Shown piece after piece: positions 39,523-48,917 of a stretch of DNA of 64,000 nucleotides; positions within the stretch are counted from its first letter, which is position 1; the number at the start of each line of letters is the position of its first letter. A program made the position numbers and the translations under genes. Under the pieces are notes generated by a model. It made no database searches and was not told the DNA's origin. It was given only the letters and a program-made list of their open reading frames with translations. Source of the stretch: Chryseobacterium sp. 52 (GTDB taxonomy: Bacteria; Bacteroidota; Bacteroidia; Flavobacteriales; Weeksellaceae); contig NZ_PEEX01000001.1 in NCBI RefSeq assembly GCF_002754245.1, forward strand, positions 4,320,001-4,384,000. The letters are read 5' to 3'.

Positions 39523-40773
39523 ATGAAAAGAATACAAATCCCTCTTGTATTGTTATTATTTAATCTTTCACTCACAAGAGCACAAGTAGGCATTAATAAT
39601 TTCGCTCCAGCTTCCACACTGGATATCTCGGCAAAGAATTCTACCGGAACCAGCACGGATGTTGATGGATTATTAGTCCCCAGAATTGACCGGCAAAGAG
39701 CCCAAAGCATGGCCGGTATCCCTTTATCAACAATGATCTACGTCAACAATGCGGCCACCGGCTCATTAGCTGGAACGGCGATAAATATTGATACTGTAGG
39801 CTATTATTACTTTAATGGAACATTATGGGTAAAATTAATTCCTTCAACAAATATTTATAATTCCAACGGGACATTATCCGGCTTACGAACCGTAACCACC
39901 AATGGAAATAGTCTGAGCTTTATAAACGGAGCAAATTCTGTAGCTATTGGTACTAATGCTATCGAAGGACGACTTGTGGCAACCGGCTCTTCAAGAGGCT
40001 CATTACTTTTAGCCGGAGGTTCCGGAAATATGGATTTTTACGTTGATGATGCCGGTGCTGCACAGATTAATTCTTATGGAAATTCCACGAAACTGAATGT
40101 GGGATCTACGAATGCCAGCCTTGTTGCATTAAAAGCAAACGGAATAGACCGATTAAATATTCTGGGTAATGGAAACGTAGGAATAAGAACAGCTTCACCT
40201 AATACAAAACTGGAAATCACTTCCGGTACTCCCAATATCTCAGGGACAAGACTTACCAATCTAACTTCGGCATCACCTATAAGCACAGGACAGACTTTAG
40301 GAGTGGATGCCACAGGGAATGTCATTACAGTAGCCAATCCAATGCCGGTAAGTGTAAATACTTCTTCCGTAAACAGTGTTACCGGGGCCAATTTTAATGT
40401 AAATGATATTAGTATTACGACCATTCCGGGCACTTCGCAAACCATAACGATTCCTACGGGTGGAAAAGCATTATTTATCAATTTCATGCTGGGAATAGAT
40501 TATGGTAACAACCCCGCTAGTAGTGGTTCATCATACTATGAAGCAAGATTGTATATAGATGGTGCAGCCACAGATTGTTATATGCGTACCCAAGAATATG
40601 GTCCCGGAGGACTAAGCGCACAGTTCAGTTTTAATACGGTAAAATTTCTTGCGGCAGGAAATCATACTGTTGATATAAGAATGACAAGGACATTTAATAA
40701 TGGTGTTGCTTCCGGGACTAATATGCTATGTGTTCCAATATCAATGTCATTTAACGCTACCTATTTAAATTAA
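39523..40773 (+). CDS. Secreted surface-type protein, array 1 copy A
   Basis: 416 residues, signal peptide then AQVGINNFAPASTLDI, the common N-terminal motif of flavobacterial secreted tail- or adhesin-like proteins. Layout: head (about 20-110, with DGLLVPRIDRQRAQSM and GYYYFNGTLWVK), a middle section with repeated short strands (GNVGIRTASPNTKLEI, like phage tail-fibre segments), a linker, and a C-terminal beta-sandwich (PTGGKALFINFMLGIDY, ARLYIDGAATDCYMRTQE). No T9SS domain. First of three paralogues; about 50 bp separates each. Function unknown; a surface adhesin or fibre is inferred. Confidence 0.8.
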   Translation: MKRIQIPLVLLLFNLSLTRAQVGINNFAPASTLDISAKNSTGTSTDVDGLLVPRIDRQRAQSMAGIPLSTMIYVNNAATGSLAGTAINIDTVGYYYFNGTLWVKLIPSTNIYNSNGTLSGLRTVTTNGNSLSFINGANSVAIGTNAIEGRLVATGSSRGSLLLAGGSGNMDFYVDDAGAAQINSYGNSTKLNVGSTNASLVALKANGIDRLNILGNGNVGIRTASPNTKLEITSGTPNISGTRLTNLTSASPISTGQTLGVDATGNVITVANPMPVSVNTSSVNSVTGANFNVNDISITTIPGTSQTITIPTGGKALFINFMLGIDYGNNPASSGSSYYEARLYIDGAATDCYMRTQEYGPGGLSAQFSFNTVKFLAAGNHTVDIRMTRTFNNGVASGTNMLCVPISMSFNATYLN

Positions 40774-40824
40774 ACTTTAAATAATGTATTAGTTCTATAA
40801 TAATACTAAGCTTAAACATTTCTT

Positions 40825-42072
40825 ATGAAAAAAATATTACTTCCTATTATATTGTTTTTAGCCGGTACATCACTGGCAAATGCACAAGTTGGGGTCAATA
40901 CCACATCCCCTGCGTCTACCCTCGATGTCGCAGCAAAAACCCCAACAGGTACGTCCACCGGTATTGATGGATTACTGATTCCCAGAGTTGACAGACAAAG
41001 AGCCCAAAGTATGGCTGCGGTACCAATCTCTACATTAATTTATGTAAACAGTATCGCTACAGGAACTTTGACCGGTACCGCAATAAATATCGATGCCGCA
41101 GGGTATTATTATTTTAATGGTACAGTCTGGACAAAATTAAATCCTGTTATCAATATTTATACATCAAATGGTACCTTAACGGCACCCCGAACGGTAACGA
41201 CCAATGGAAATTTTTTAAATTTTGTCAATGGAACCACTAATGTTGGTATTAATACAACCGCAACAGAAGGAAGAATTTCCGCAAGTGGTCCTTCAAGAGG
41301 TTCTATAACGTTCAACGGAGGTTCGGCAAATTTGGATATGTATGTAGACGATACTAATGCAGCTCAGATTAACTCCTCCGGAAATTCGACAAAACTGAGT
41401 ATGGGAACCACCAATACGGCTCCTTTGACATTGAAAACAAATGGAACAGAAAAGGTGAGCATACTGGGCAACGGAAATATGGGTATTGGAACAACTACTC
41501 CGAATACAACACTAGAGCTGGCCTCAGGAACAGCAAATACTTCAGGTCTAAGATTGACCAATCTTACCTCTGTATCCCCCATAGGTACCGGACAGGCAAT
41601 AGGAGTTGATTCAAGCGGAAATATAGTTACTGTTGCCAACCCCAATCCTACCAACATCAATACTTCTTCTGTAAACAGTACAGCAGGAACCAGTTTTAAT
41701 GTCAATGATCTCACAGCCAGTATTGTTTCAGGAACCTCACAGACCATTGCAATTCCCGTAGGAGGAAAAGCCCTGTTCATTAATTTTATGCTGGGAATAG
41801 ATTATACGAATAATCCTCCCGGAAGCGGCGTTGCTTATTATGAGGCCAGGTTATATATTGACGGAGTCGCAACAGACTGCTATATGCGTACTCAGGAAAT
41901 TGGAGTTAGTGCTAATGCATTTTTCAATATCAGTACTATAAAATTTCTGGCAGCGGGCAGCCATATCATTGATGTAAGAATGCTAAGAACATTCAATAAT
42001 GGTACAACTTCAGGTGCTAATATGGCATGTAACCCCATTTCAATGTCATTTAATAATTCATATTTAAATTAA
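40825..42072 (+). CDS. Secreted surface-type protein, array 1 copy B
   Basis: 415 residues, paralogous to copies A and C along the whole length. Signal peptide ending ANA-QVGVNTTSPAS; head with DGLLIPRVDRQRAQSM and GYYYFNGTVWTK; middle NMGIGTTTPNTTLELASG; C-terminal sandwich with VGGKALFINFMLGIDY and DGVATDCYMRTQE. Differences cluster in the loops between strands and in the stretch before the last strands (NISTIKFLAAGSHIIDVRM). Same strand and probably same transcript as copy A, 51 bp downstream. Confidence 0.8.
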   Translation: MKKILLPIILFLAGTSLANAQVGVNTTSPASTLDVAAKTPTGTSTGIDGLLIPRVDRQRAQSMAAVPISTLIYVNSIATGTLTGTAINIDAAGYYYFNGTVWTKLNPVINIYTSNGTLTAPRTVTTNGNFLNFVNGTTNVGINTTATEGRISASGPSRGSITFNGGSANLDMYVDDTNAAQINSSGNSTKLSMGTTNTAPLTLKTNGTEKVSILGNGNMGIGTTTPNTTLELASGTANTSGLRLTNLTSVSPIGTGQAIGVDSSGNIVTVANPNPTNINTSSVNSTAGTSFNVNDLTASIVSGTSQTIAIPVGGKALFINFMLGIDYTNNPPGSGVAYYEARLYIDGVATDCYMRTQEIGVSANAFFNISTIKFLAAGSHIIDVRMLRTFNNGTTSGANMACNPISMSFNNSYLN

Positions 42073-42125
42073 ATTTAAATATTGCTTTTTTACTTTTAAA
42101 AAGTTACCGATAAAAACATACAATT

Positions 42126-43376
42126 ATGAAACGAATTCAACTCTCAATTATATCGTTATTTTCAGGTATTTCACTTATGCTGGCACAGGTTGGAATCAAC
42201 AGTAACACTCCCGCCTCTACACTGGATGTCACAGCAAAAAATGCAACAGGCACCACCACCAATACTGATGGATTACTGGTTCCAAGAGTAGACAGACAGA
42301 GGGCGCAAAGTATGACCGGAGTTTCAGCTTCTACACTCGTTTATATAGATAACATAGCTACAGGAACTTTGACAGGCACTGCAGTAAATATGAATGCGGT
42401 AGGCTATTATTATTTCAATGGAACCGTCTGGGCAAAAATAGATCCTTCTGTAAATATTTATAATTCGGACGGATCCCTGCCAACATCCAGAACTGTAAAT
42501 ACTGCCGGAAACTCCTTAAGTTTTGTAAACGGGACAAATAGTGTCGGAATTGCAACAGGGACCACACAGGGAATTCTTTCTGCAAGTGGGTCTTCAAGAG
42601 GGTCTATAACCTTATCCGGAGGATCAGCAAATTTCGACATGTATGTGGATGATGCTAATTTAGCACAGATTAATTCTTCCGGAAATTCAACCAAATTGAG
42701 TATAGGAAGTATAAATGCCACTTCTACTACCCTGAAAACAAACAATACAGAAAGACTTTATATATTAAGTAACGGAAATATAGGCATCGGTACACCAACT
42801 CCTAATACCACACTGGAAATAGCATCAGGTACAGCCAATACCTCTGGGGTAAGATTAACAAACCTTACTTCTGCGGCTCCCATAGGTACCGGACAATCTT
42901 TAGGAATTGATGCAACCGGAAACATCATTACAGTTGCCAATCCAGCCCCGGCAAGTATCAATACATCTACTGTAAACAGTACCACCGGAGTAGATTATAA
43001 TGTAAATGATCTTGCATCTACCATTGTCCCCGGAACTTCACAGATTGTTACAATACCGGCAGGTGGAAAAGCTTTGTTTATCAATTTTATGCTGGGAATA
43101 GATTATGTGGGTTCTCCTGTAGGAGGTGGGCAGGCTACTTATGAGGCAAGACTCTACATAGACGGAGTGGCAACAGACTGTTATCTGCGCAGGCAGGAAG
43201 CCTCAATAGCCGGAGCCAATACCCAGTTTACAATCAATACCGTAAAGTTTCTTGGAGCCGGAAACCATACCATTGATGTAAGAATGATAAGAGCCGTTAA
43301 TAATGGTAGCACATCAGGTTCTGATATGCCCTGCAGACCTATTTCAATGTCTTTTAACGCTTCATACATCAACTGA
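42126..43376 (+). CDS. Secreted surface-type protein, array 1 copy C
   Basis: 416 residues, third member. Signal peptide ending in MLAQ; head STLDVTAKNATGTTT and DGLLVPRVDRQRAQSM; GYYYFNGTVWAK; middle NIGIGTPTPNTTLEIASG; C-terminal sandwich AGGKALFINFMLGIDY with DCYLRRQEA instead of DCYMRTQE. It is followed by a strong terminator at 43402. The last residues in the three copies (SFNATYLN, SFNNSYLN, SFNASYIN) are nearly the same, so the C-terminus is probably under constraint. Confidence 0.8.
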   Translation: MKRIQLSIISLFSGISLMLAQVGINSNTPASTLDVTAKNATGTTTNTDGLLVPRVDRQRAQSMTGVSASTLVYIDNIATGTLTGTAVNMNAVGYYYFNGTVWAKIDPSVNIYNSDGSLPTSRTVNTAGNSLSFVNGTNSVGIATGTTQGILSASGSSRGSITLSGGSANFDMYVDDANLAQINSSGNSTKLSIGSINATSTTLKTNNTERLYILSNGNIGIGTPTPNTTLEIASGTANTSGVRLTNLTSAAPIGTGQSLGIDATGNIITVANPAPASINTSTVNSTTGVDYNVNDLASTIVPGTSQIVTIPAGGKALFINFMLGIDYVGSPVGGGQATYEARLYIDGVATDCYLRRQEASIAGANTQFTINTVKFLGAGNHTIDVRMIRAVNNGSTSGSDMPCRPISMSFNASYIN

Positions 43377-43401
43377 TAACATTTCACTGATATAAAAAAC
43401 A

Positions 43402-43430
43402 AAACTCGCAGAAATTCTGCGAGTTTTTTT
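43402..43430 (+). terminator. Terminator of array 1
   Basis: A perfect 11-bp stem AAACTCGCAGA / TCTGCGAGTTT with an AAT loop and seven Ts, 25 bp after copy C. The same stem recurs at 47845-47875. Confidence 0.92.
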
Positions 43431-43465
43431 GGTCAAGTCTTCTTAAGTGCGTCTAATTTTTAATT

Positions 43466-44779
43466 TTACTGTTTGATAAATTTAAAACTCTGTGAATTTT
43501 CCCCTTTCACGAAAATCTGCAGAATATAAGTTCCTTTTGATAAAGAAGAAACATCTATTCTGTCTTCTACAGTATTGCTGATTTTTATTTTCTGACCGAC
43601 CATATTGTATACTTCCACTCTATCTATCCCGCTCATTCCTTTGAAATAAATAATATCTTTTACAGGATTAGGATAAATAGACAGGCTCGTCTTTTTTGTA
43701 TTTTCATTGGTAGAAAGCTGTATTTTAGAAAGATCCAGATAAAATGCAACGATCTGATTGGATGCATTGGTTCCTATTCCTGCAATTCTCATCCCGTCCT
43801 GGGATATGGCTAAAGGAAGAGACATTATCACCCCTTGTGTATTTACCCCTATACTTACTGCATAGTCATTCAGATTGATACGTCCTCCTGCAGCAGTCCA
43901 TATAAAGCCTTCTCCAGACATTGGAGGCGCCGCGAAAGCTCTGAAAAATCCGATTACTCTTTTACCGTCGGCAGAGATTCCGGTTGCTCCCCCTCTGAAG
44001 AAGGCTGAGGAATTTGGATGGGTTATATATGTAAGGCCGTTTGCACTGTTCCATACGTATGGATCAGGCATTGAGGCCCCTATAATTGTAGTTCCGTCGG
44101 CGGAAACATCTCCTGCCTCGCCGACGTAACCACCATTAATATCTGTAATAAAACTTTCAACGCCGTTTACCCATTTCGCTCCGCTGCGGGTTCCGTTATC
44201 CTGGTCCTGCCAGCCGACAATTACCGATCCGTCAGAACTAATGGCATTAGCCCGGGAACTTCTGTTAGGAACAATACTTCCAAGATCTGTCACTCCGTTT
44301 ACGGCATCCCATTTTACGGCATGTGCGCTTCCTGCTGTGATCCATCCCAGACCCACAACGGTATTTCCGTCCGAAGTCATTCCCCAGGTAGAGCTTACGC
44401 TCCCGTCCCAGCCTGTAGGAACCAGACCGCCATGATTAACCCAGGAGGAGGAAGCCGTGTCATAGGTGGATATTTCATTAAATCCTGTCCCTAAATTGGT
44501 TGTTGAAGAACTTATTTTAGTCCCGTCAGCAGTAATTAATGTTCTGCCTGCTGCAGGATATCCGTTAGAAATTGCTCCTATCTGGACCATACCGTTCAGC
44601 TCATCCCATTTAAAAATCTGGCCACCGCTGGTATGCATACTTACAATTCCACCATCAGAAATATCACCTACGGTATAATTTCCAACTGCCATCACAGTCA
44701 ACTGGGCATTTGAAACTGAAAACCCAAACAGAAAGCAAGCATATAAAACTTTCATTGAAATTTTGTAAACATTTTCCAT
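43466..44779 (-). CDS. T9SS-sorted extracellular protein with HAF-type repeats
   Basis: 437 residues, signal peptide (CFLFGFSVSNAQ), then a chain of repeats of the type seen in HAF-repeat extracellular proteins, each with a GMTSDGNTVVGLGW-, ISSDGSVIVGWQD- or ISADGKRVIGFFRA-like core, probably a beta-propeller. The last 75 residues (LSIYPNPVKDIIYFKG to SFKFIKQ) form a type A T9SS domain, so it should reach the cell surface or medium. It faces the TPR regulator gene across a shared upstream region, and its 3' end meets the array 1 terminator. Confidence 0.85.
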   Translation of the reverse strand: MENVYKISMKVLYACFLFGFSVSNAQLTVMAVGNYTVGDISDGGIVSMHTSGGQIFKWDELNGMVQIGAISNGYPAAGRTLITADGTKISSSTTNLGTGFNEISTYDTASSSWVNHGGLVPTGWDGSVSSTWGMTSDGNTVVGLGWITAGSAHAVKWDAVNGVTDLGSIVPNRSSRANAISSDGSVIVGWQDQDNGTRSGAKWVNGVESFITDINGGYVGEAGDVSADGTTIIGASMPDPYVWNSANGLTYITHPNSSAFFRGGATGISADGKRVIGFFRAFAAPPMSGEGFIWTAAGGRINLNDYAVSIGVNTQGVIMSLPLAISQDGMRIAGIGTNASNQIVAFYLDLSKIQLSTNENTKKTSLSIYPNPVKDIIYFKGMSGIDRVEVYNMVGQKIKISNTVEDRIDVSSLSKGTYILQIFVKGENSQSFKFIKQ

Positions 44780-44804
44780 AATTATTTAAGTTTAATATTT
44801 TGAA

Positions 44805-44834
44805 TTGGTGGAAACAATATTAATATTATATTTG
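44805..44834 (+). promoter_or_regulatory. Promoter of the TPR regulator operon
   Basis: TTG (44805-44807), a 19-bp spacer, TATATTTG (44827-44834): a full match to the Bacteroidota consensus. It predicts a 5' UTR of about 85 bases before the TTG start at 44929. Confidence 0.7.
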
Positions 44835-44928
44835 CCCTTTTAAAAGAATTTGGCTTGCATAATTCGTGAAATTTAAAAGAACAAAAACCATAAATAACTA
44901 AAATACAACCATATAATAAAAATCTATT

Positions 44929-46572
44929 TTGAGGACTGATGATCAGGAAACTGTAAGAAAAACCGAAAAAAAATTATTTTTCTGCCAGGATACTCTGGTC
45001 CGAACCCTTCCATTTCTGTGCATTCTTCTCTGTTCAGTTTTGATCAAAGGACAATCCGGTCCCGACTTCAGTATTTTAGCAGATAAAGCTTTTCAAAAAT
45101 TATATCAGAATCCTGATGAATGCATCAGTTATTCCCAAAGCCTGCTCATCAGCGACCTGAATCCGGAACACAGGATTGTGTTGCAGAATATTATTTCTCA
45201 GGCGTATGCGATGAAAGGAGACTATGTACAGTCTGTCAACACCTACAGCCAGAAGGAAGAGTCAAAGGAAAAAGAAAACCTCTCCTATTTCCTGCAGGCA
45301 GCCGGTGATTATAATCTGGCCGACCAGTACCAGAATCTGGATCTTTACAGCCAGTCCCAGCGGATTATTTCTGATCTTTTAGCAGACAATAAATTATTGA
45401 AAGGGAATAATCCCAGAATGAATGTTATTACCGCTAAACTTTACCAGCTTCAGGCCCTTAACCTCGGGATTAACAGAAATTATAGTGATGCACTGAACAA
45501 CCTCAGCAAAAGTGATGAGTATCTTGGTTTTAATAATCAGGAAAATCTGATCCTTGAAACAGAGAACAGCATATTCAGGGCTTCTTTTTTAATGAGGCAG
45601 AATAAAGTAGAACAAGCTAAATATATTCTGGAAAACACGTTGATCCTGTCTGAAAAAACGACAGATTATTACTTTCTACAGGCACTGGCTTATGAAAACC
45701 TGTCCCGGTATTATTTTTTTAAAGAAGAGTATTCTGTTGCCGCCGAAATGCTTGAAAAAGGGCTTTCCAGAATAGAAAATCTGCCTTACAACAGCTTAAA
45801 AATAAAGATCTATGAATCTTTGTCCAAAAACTATTTTGCTCTTCACCATGATGAAAAATACCATCAGTATAACAAGCTTTATACTGATCTCAGAATCAAG
45901 ATGGATTCAAGTACGAAAGAAGGCATACGGTATATTGTAAAGCTTGTGGAAACCAATCAGAATAACAATTTGGAATTTCAGAATCAGAAACAATTAAAAA
46001 GGACAGGTTTTATTGTTGCCGCTTTCCTGATCGTTATTATTGCCCTTCTTATCTGCTTTCTGATCTTAAAAACCAGCAATAAAGACCTTAAAAAACAGTC
46101 TGAGTTTTTTGAAAAGCTGAAAAAACAGGAACTCACCAATAGGGAGAATATTACAAAAGAAGAAGCTCCTATCAGTAAAACTGTAGAAAAAGATCCGAAT
46201 AAAATTTCAAAGGAAAAGGAAGATGAAATCCTGCAGAAACTGGAAGAATGGGAGAAGCAGCAACGTTATCTGGACAAAAGTATGACGCTTTCTATGCTGT
46301 CTTCGCAAATGGGTGTGAATACAAAATATCTTTCGGAGGTGATCAACAGCAATAAAGGGAAAAATTTCAACGGCTATATTAATGAATTAAGAATCAATCA
46401 TATTGCACGTCTGCTCAGAACGGATCCTGTTTACCTTACCTATAAGGTCAGCTATCTGGCAGAATATTCAGGCTTTTCCTCACACAGCGCCTTTACAACG
46501 GTGTTTAAATCTGTGACAGGAATGTCGCCCAATACTTACATTCAGGAAATCAGCAAAAGCAGAACATTATGA
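44929..46572 (+). CDS. TPR membrane regulator with AraC-type DNA-binding domain, TTG start
   Basis: 547 residues. Start at TTG 44929: an in-frame stop lies 12 bp upstream and there is no ATG before the signal/anchor segment (TLVRTLPFLCILLCSVLIKG). Residues 45-340 contain TPR-like helical repeats (AYENLSRYYFFKEEYSVAAEMLEKGLS and similar) and should lie outside the inner membrane; 359-381 is a membrane helix; 385-445 a charged coiled coil; 450-543 an AraC-type helix-turn-helix (MTLSMLSSQMGVNTKYLSEVI, YLAEYSGFSSHSAFTTVFKSVTGMSPNTY). It is a one-piece signal-transducing regulator. The next gene overlaps by 4 bp. Confidence 0.85.
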   Translation: MRTDDQETVRKTEKKLFFCQDTLVRTLPFLCILLCSVLIKGQSGPDFSILADKAFQKLYQNPDECISYSQSLLISDLNPEHRIVLQNIISQAYAMKGDYVQSVNTYSQKEESKEKENLSYFLQAAGDYNLADQYQNLDLYSQSQRIISDLLADNKLLKGNNPRMNVITAKLYQLQALNLGINRNYSDALNNLSKSDEYLGFNNQENLILETENSIFRASFLMRQNKVEQAKYILENTLILSEKTTDYYFLQALAYENLSRYYFFKEEYSVAAEMLEKGLSRIENLPYNSLKIKIYESLSKNYFALHHDEKYHQYNKLYTDLRIKMDSSTKEGIRYIVKLVETNQNNNLEFQNQKQLKRTGFIVAAFLIVIIALLICFLILKTSNKDLKKQSEFFEKLKKQELTNRENITKEEAPISKTVEKDPNKISKEKEDEILQKLEEWEKQQRYLDKSMTLSMLSSQMGVNTKYLSEVINSNKGKNFNGYINELRINHIARLLRTDPVYLTYKVSYLAEYSGFSSHSAFTTVFKSVTGMSPNTYIQEISKSRTL

Positions 46573-47696
46573 AAATTATTTTAAAAATCATTACTGCTGC
46601 TTTTTTAAGCTTCTCTGTTTTGGGTTTCGGACAGGAGATCTCTTTTGATACGCTAATGAAACAGGCCCGTCTGGAAATCTATGATAATCCGGATAATGCG
46701 ATCAGTATCGGAAAAGGGCTTCTGGGAAAGGAAAAAGACATTCATAAACAGATTAGCATTTATCAGATGCTTTCTACCGCTCATATTGCGAAAAGGGATT
46801 TCGACCGGTCACTTCAATATCTTTTAAAAGCCAAAGAAACGGCCCGGAAAACCAGCGATTTAAAGACCCGGACCAGTGTTCTGATTTCTGCTGCCATCCA
46901 ATATCAGCAGATGGAACTTTTCAGCAAAAGCCTTGAAACACTGAATGAGGCAGACCAATATCTGGTTCAACTTCCGGATGATCTTCCTGAAAAGCATATT
47001 GAAACAGCCAGAAGCTATGCGATCCGAGGAATGATTTATAAAAGCCAGTCGAATCCTGAAATTGCCCTTGAAAAATTTCTGATCTCCATTCGGAACTTTG
47101 AAAAGGTAGAACCTAAACAGACCAATGATTCCAATATGAGTGTGGTGTACTATAATATTGGGTATTGTTATCTGAATCTGAATCTGCTTGCAAAAGCACA
47201 TCAGGCATTTATCCGGTCTGCAGAATATGCACAGAGAAACAAAGCGAAAAGTCTGGAAGCATTTGCTTTAAAAGGTATGGCAGAAATGTATAAACAGAAG
47301 AAAGAGAATGAAACGGCTCTGCAGCTTCTTATCAAAGCTGAAGACCTCAGCAAAAACACCGGTGATCTGATCCTTAATGAAGGAATATATAAAGAAATGG
47401 CAGAAAATTATCTCGCCATGGGAAAACCTAATCTTTACCAAAGCTATAGTAAAAAATATTTTGAGATGCGTTTTCAGAGGGAGCAGAATGAACTACGCTC
47501 AATTAACCACTCTATCAACGATCATAATAAAGAAACCCTGAAAAAAAGCAGTGAGATAAAAACCCGTTATCGTTATCTCACAGGAATTATTCTGGGCCTT
47601 GGTACCCTGATTATCCTTCTACTGATTGTTCTCATTTTTAAAATCAGAAAACAAAATCTTCAATATAAAAGAAAAATCAAGGAACTGATTAAGTAA
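46569..47696 (+). CDS. TPR membrane protein, paralogue of the regulator without DNA-binding domain
   Basis: 375 residues with a signal peptide (LKIITAAFLSFSVLGFG-Q), a helical TPR region (IYQMLSTAHIAKRDFDRSLQYLLKAKE, YYNIGYCYLNLNLLAKAHQAFIRSAEYAQ), one membrane helix (YLTGIILGLGTLIILLLIVLIF), and a short basic cytoplasmic tail (KIRKQNLQYKRKIKELIK). It copies the layout of the upstream regulator but stops where the coiled coil and HTH would begin. ATGA overlap implies equal production. It may form hetero-oligomers with the regulator and tune its activity (inference). Confidence 0.8.
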   Translation: MKIILKIITAAFLSFSVLGFGQEISFDTLMKQARLEIYDNPDNAISIGKGLLGKEKDIHKQISIYQMLSTAHIAKRDFDRSLQYLLKAKETARKTSDLKTRTSVLISAAIQYQQMELFSKSLETLNEADQYLVQLPDDLPEKHIETARSYAIRGMIYKSQSNPEIALEKFLISIRNFEKVEPKQTNDSNMSVVYYNIGYCYLNLNLLAKAHQAFIRSAEYAQRNKAKSLEAFALKGMAEMYKQKKENETALQLLIKAEDLSKNTGDLILNEGIYKEMAENYLAMGKPNLYQSYSKKYFEMRFQREQNELRSINHSINDHNKETLKKSSEIKTRYRYLTGIILGLGTLIILLLIVLIFKIRKQNLQYKRKIKELIK

Positions 47697-47769
47697 TTTA
47701 TTCCTTTCCCAATACGATTACCGATGGTGTGGAAATACCAATCCACATTGACTTCGTTAATAGGATTTG

Positions 47770-47805
47770 ATATCAGCTGAGAAATTTTTGAATATCAGCT
47801 GAGAA
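47770..47805. repeat. 14-bp direct repeat, 22-bp period
   Basis: ATATCAGCTGAGAA occurs at 47770-47783 and 47792-47805. A 22-bp period is two helical turns, which fits paired binding sites for a regulator such as an AraC-type dimer. It lies after the TPR operon, before its terminator. Confidence 0.6.
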
Positions 47806-47844
47806 TCCTGGAAAATGCCGAAGAATAATTTTAATCAAATAATA

Positions 47845-47875
47845 AAACTCGTAGAATTTTTCTGCGAGTTTTTCT
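47845..47875 (+). terminator. Terminator of the TPR operon
   Basis: An 11-bp stem AAACTCGTAGA / TCTGCGAGTTT (one G-T pair), five-base loop and T run. The rest of the gap 47697-48085 is very AT-rich, with no gene seen; it should hold the promoter of array 2, but no full TTG-N19-TAnnTTTG match was found. Confidence 0.9.
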
Positions 47876-48085
47876 TGTTCAAGCAAAAAATATCATGAAA
47901 AAAAATTAATAATAAAAACTAAGTCATTATTTATCTCGTATATGCATACAAAAACAATTATGTAATGATAAAAAATAACCATAAACATTAATTCAATCAA
48001 TAACCATTTAATCATTAATTATTCACTAAAACACTAATCTAAGTATTAGAATAGTTCTTGAAAATTAAATAAAAACTAAACAGAG

Positions 48086-48877
48086 ATGAAAAAAATGAAT
48101 TGTATTGTTCCTTTTTTATTTGTCGGCTTTATACTCACAAAAGCACAAGTTGGAATAGGAATATCTTCTCCGAATACCAATGCTGCAGTAGATGTTACAA
48201 GTACCAATAAAGGCCTCCTCCTTCCAAGAATTGCACTGGTTTCTACCAATAGTGTATCTCCTCTTTCCGCCCATGTTGCAGGAATGACAGTCTATAATAC
48301 AGCTACGAATACTTCTGTAGCTGCCAGCCCCGTATATCCGGGAGAATATTACAACGACGGGACTCAATGGTTAAGAAAATCTACATGGAATGATGCCAGA
48401 ATGATTACCGGAGGAGGGATAGCTGATGCTATTTCATTGACCACAGCAGATATTGTTGCCGAAACTGCATCTACTACGATACTCAGTACCATTTCTTTTA
48501 CTTTAGACAGGCCGTCTACTGTAGAGTTTAGTGCTGATGTTTCTACACGCTATACAGCTTCGGGAAGCAATACCACGCCTTTATCCGACGGTGCTGTAAA
48601 ATTATGTACTCTTAATTTTCAGTTTACGACAGCACCTGCGGGAGTTTCTACAACAGCTTTTTTTGGTGATCATTCTACATCCTATACTACCGCAGTTTCT
48701 GCAGCAGGAACGGCAACGGGAGATGTTTATCTGAATCCTTACGGACTGGTTACCTTACCTGTAGGAAATTATGTTCTTAATTTACGAGGTAGTGCTTTAA
48801 GCGGAACTGCTTTCAGAATAGGTTATGGCGGAGGTACACATGATATGATCCAGATTAGAGCGACTCCATTACAGTAA
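48086..48877 (+). CDS. Secreted surface-type protein, array 2 copy A
   Basis: 263 residues, signal peptide then AQVGIGISSPNTNAAVDVTS, STNKGLLLPRIALVSTN, HVAGMTVYNTATNTS and VYPGEYYNDGTQWLRK (head, about 20-110), then a C-terminal beta-sandwich beginning around 125 (TTILSTISFTLDRPSTVEFSADV) and ending in DMIQIRATPLQ. The head shares its plan with array 1 (GINxxxPxxTLDV ... GLLxPR ... GYYxxNGTxW) but the C-terminal domains differ. No T9SS domain. First of three tandem paralogues. Confidence 0.8.
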   Translation: MKKMNCIVPFLFVGFILTKAQVGIGISSPNTNAAVDVTSTNKGLLLPRIALVSTNSVSPLSAHVAGMTVYNTATNTSVAASPVYPGEYYNDGTQWLRKSTWNDARMITGGGIADAISLTTADIVAETASTTILSTISFTLDRPSTVEFSADVSTRYTASGSNTTPLSDGAVKLCTLNFQFTTAPAGVSTTAFFGDHSTSYTTAVSAAGTATGDVYLNPYGLVTLPVGNYVLNLRGSALSGTAFRIGYGGGTHDMIQIRATPLQ

Positions 48878-48917
48878 TTGAAAAGCCATGCTTTGTAAAA
48901 CTATTTAAATATCCGAA

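Noticed and set aside
40074..42985. Long minus-strand open frames opposite the three array 1 genes (40074-40487, 41364-41780, 42458-42745, 42758-42985)
   Set aside because: They recur at the same place in each copy only because the sense genes are paralogues; their translations are low-complexity Val/Pro/Ile-rich, with no start signals.
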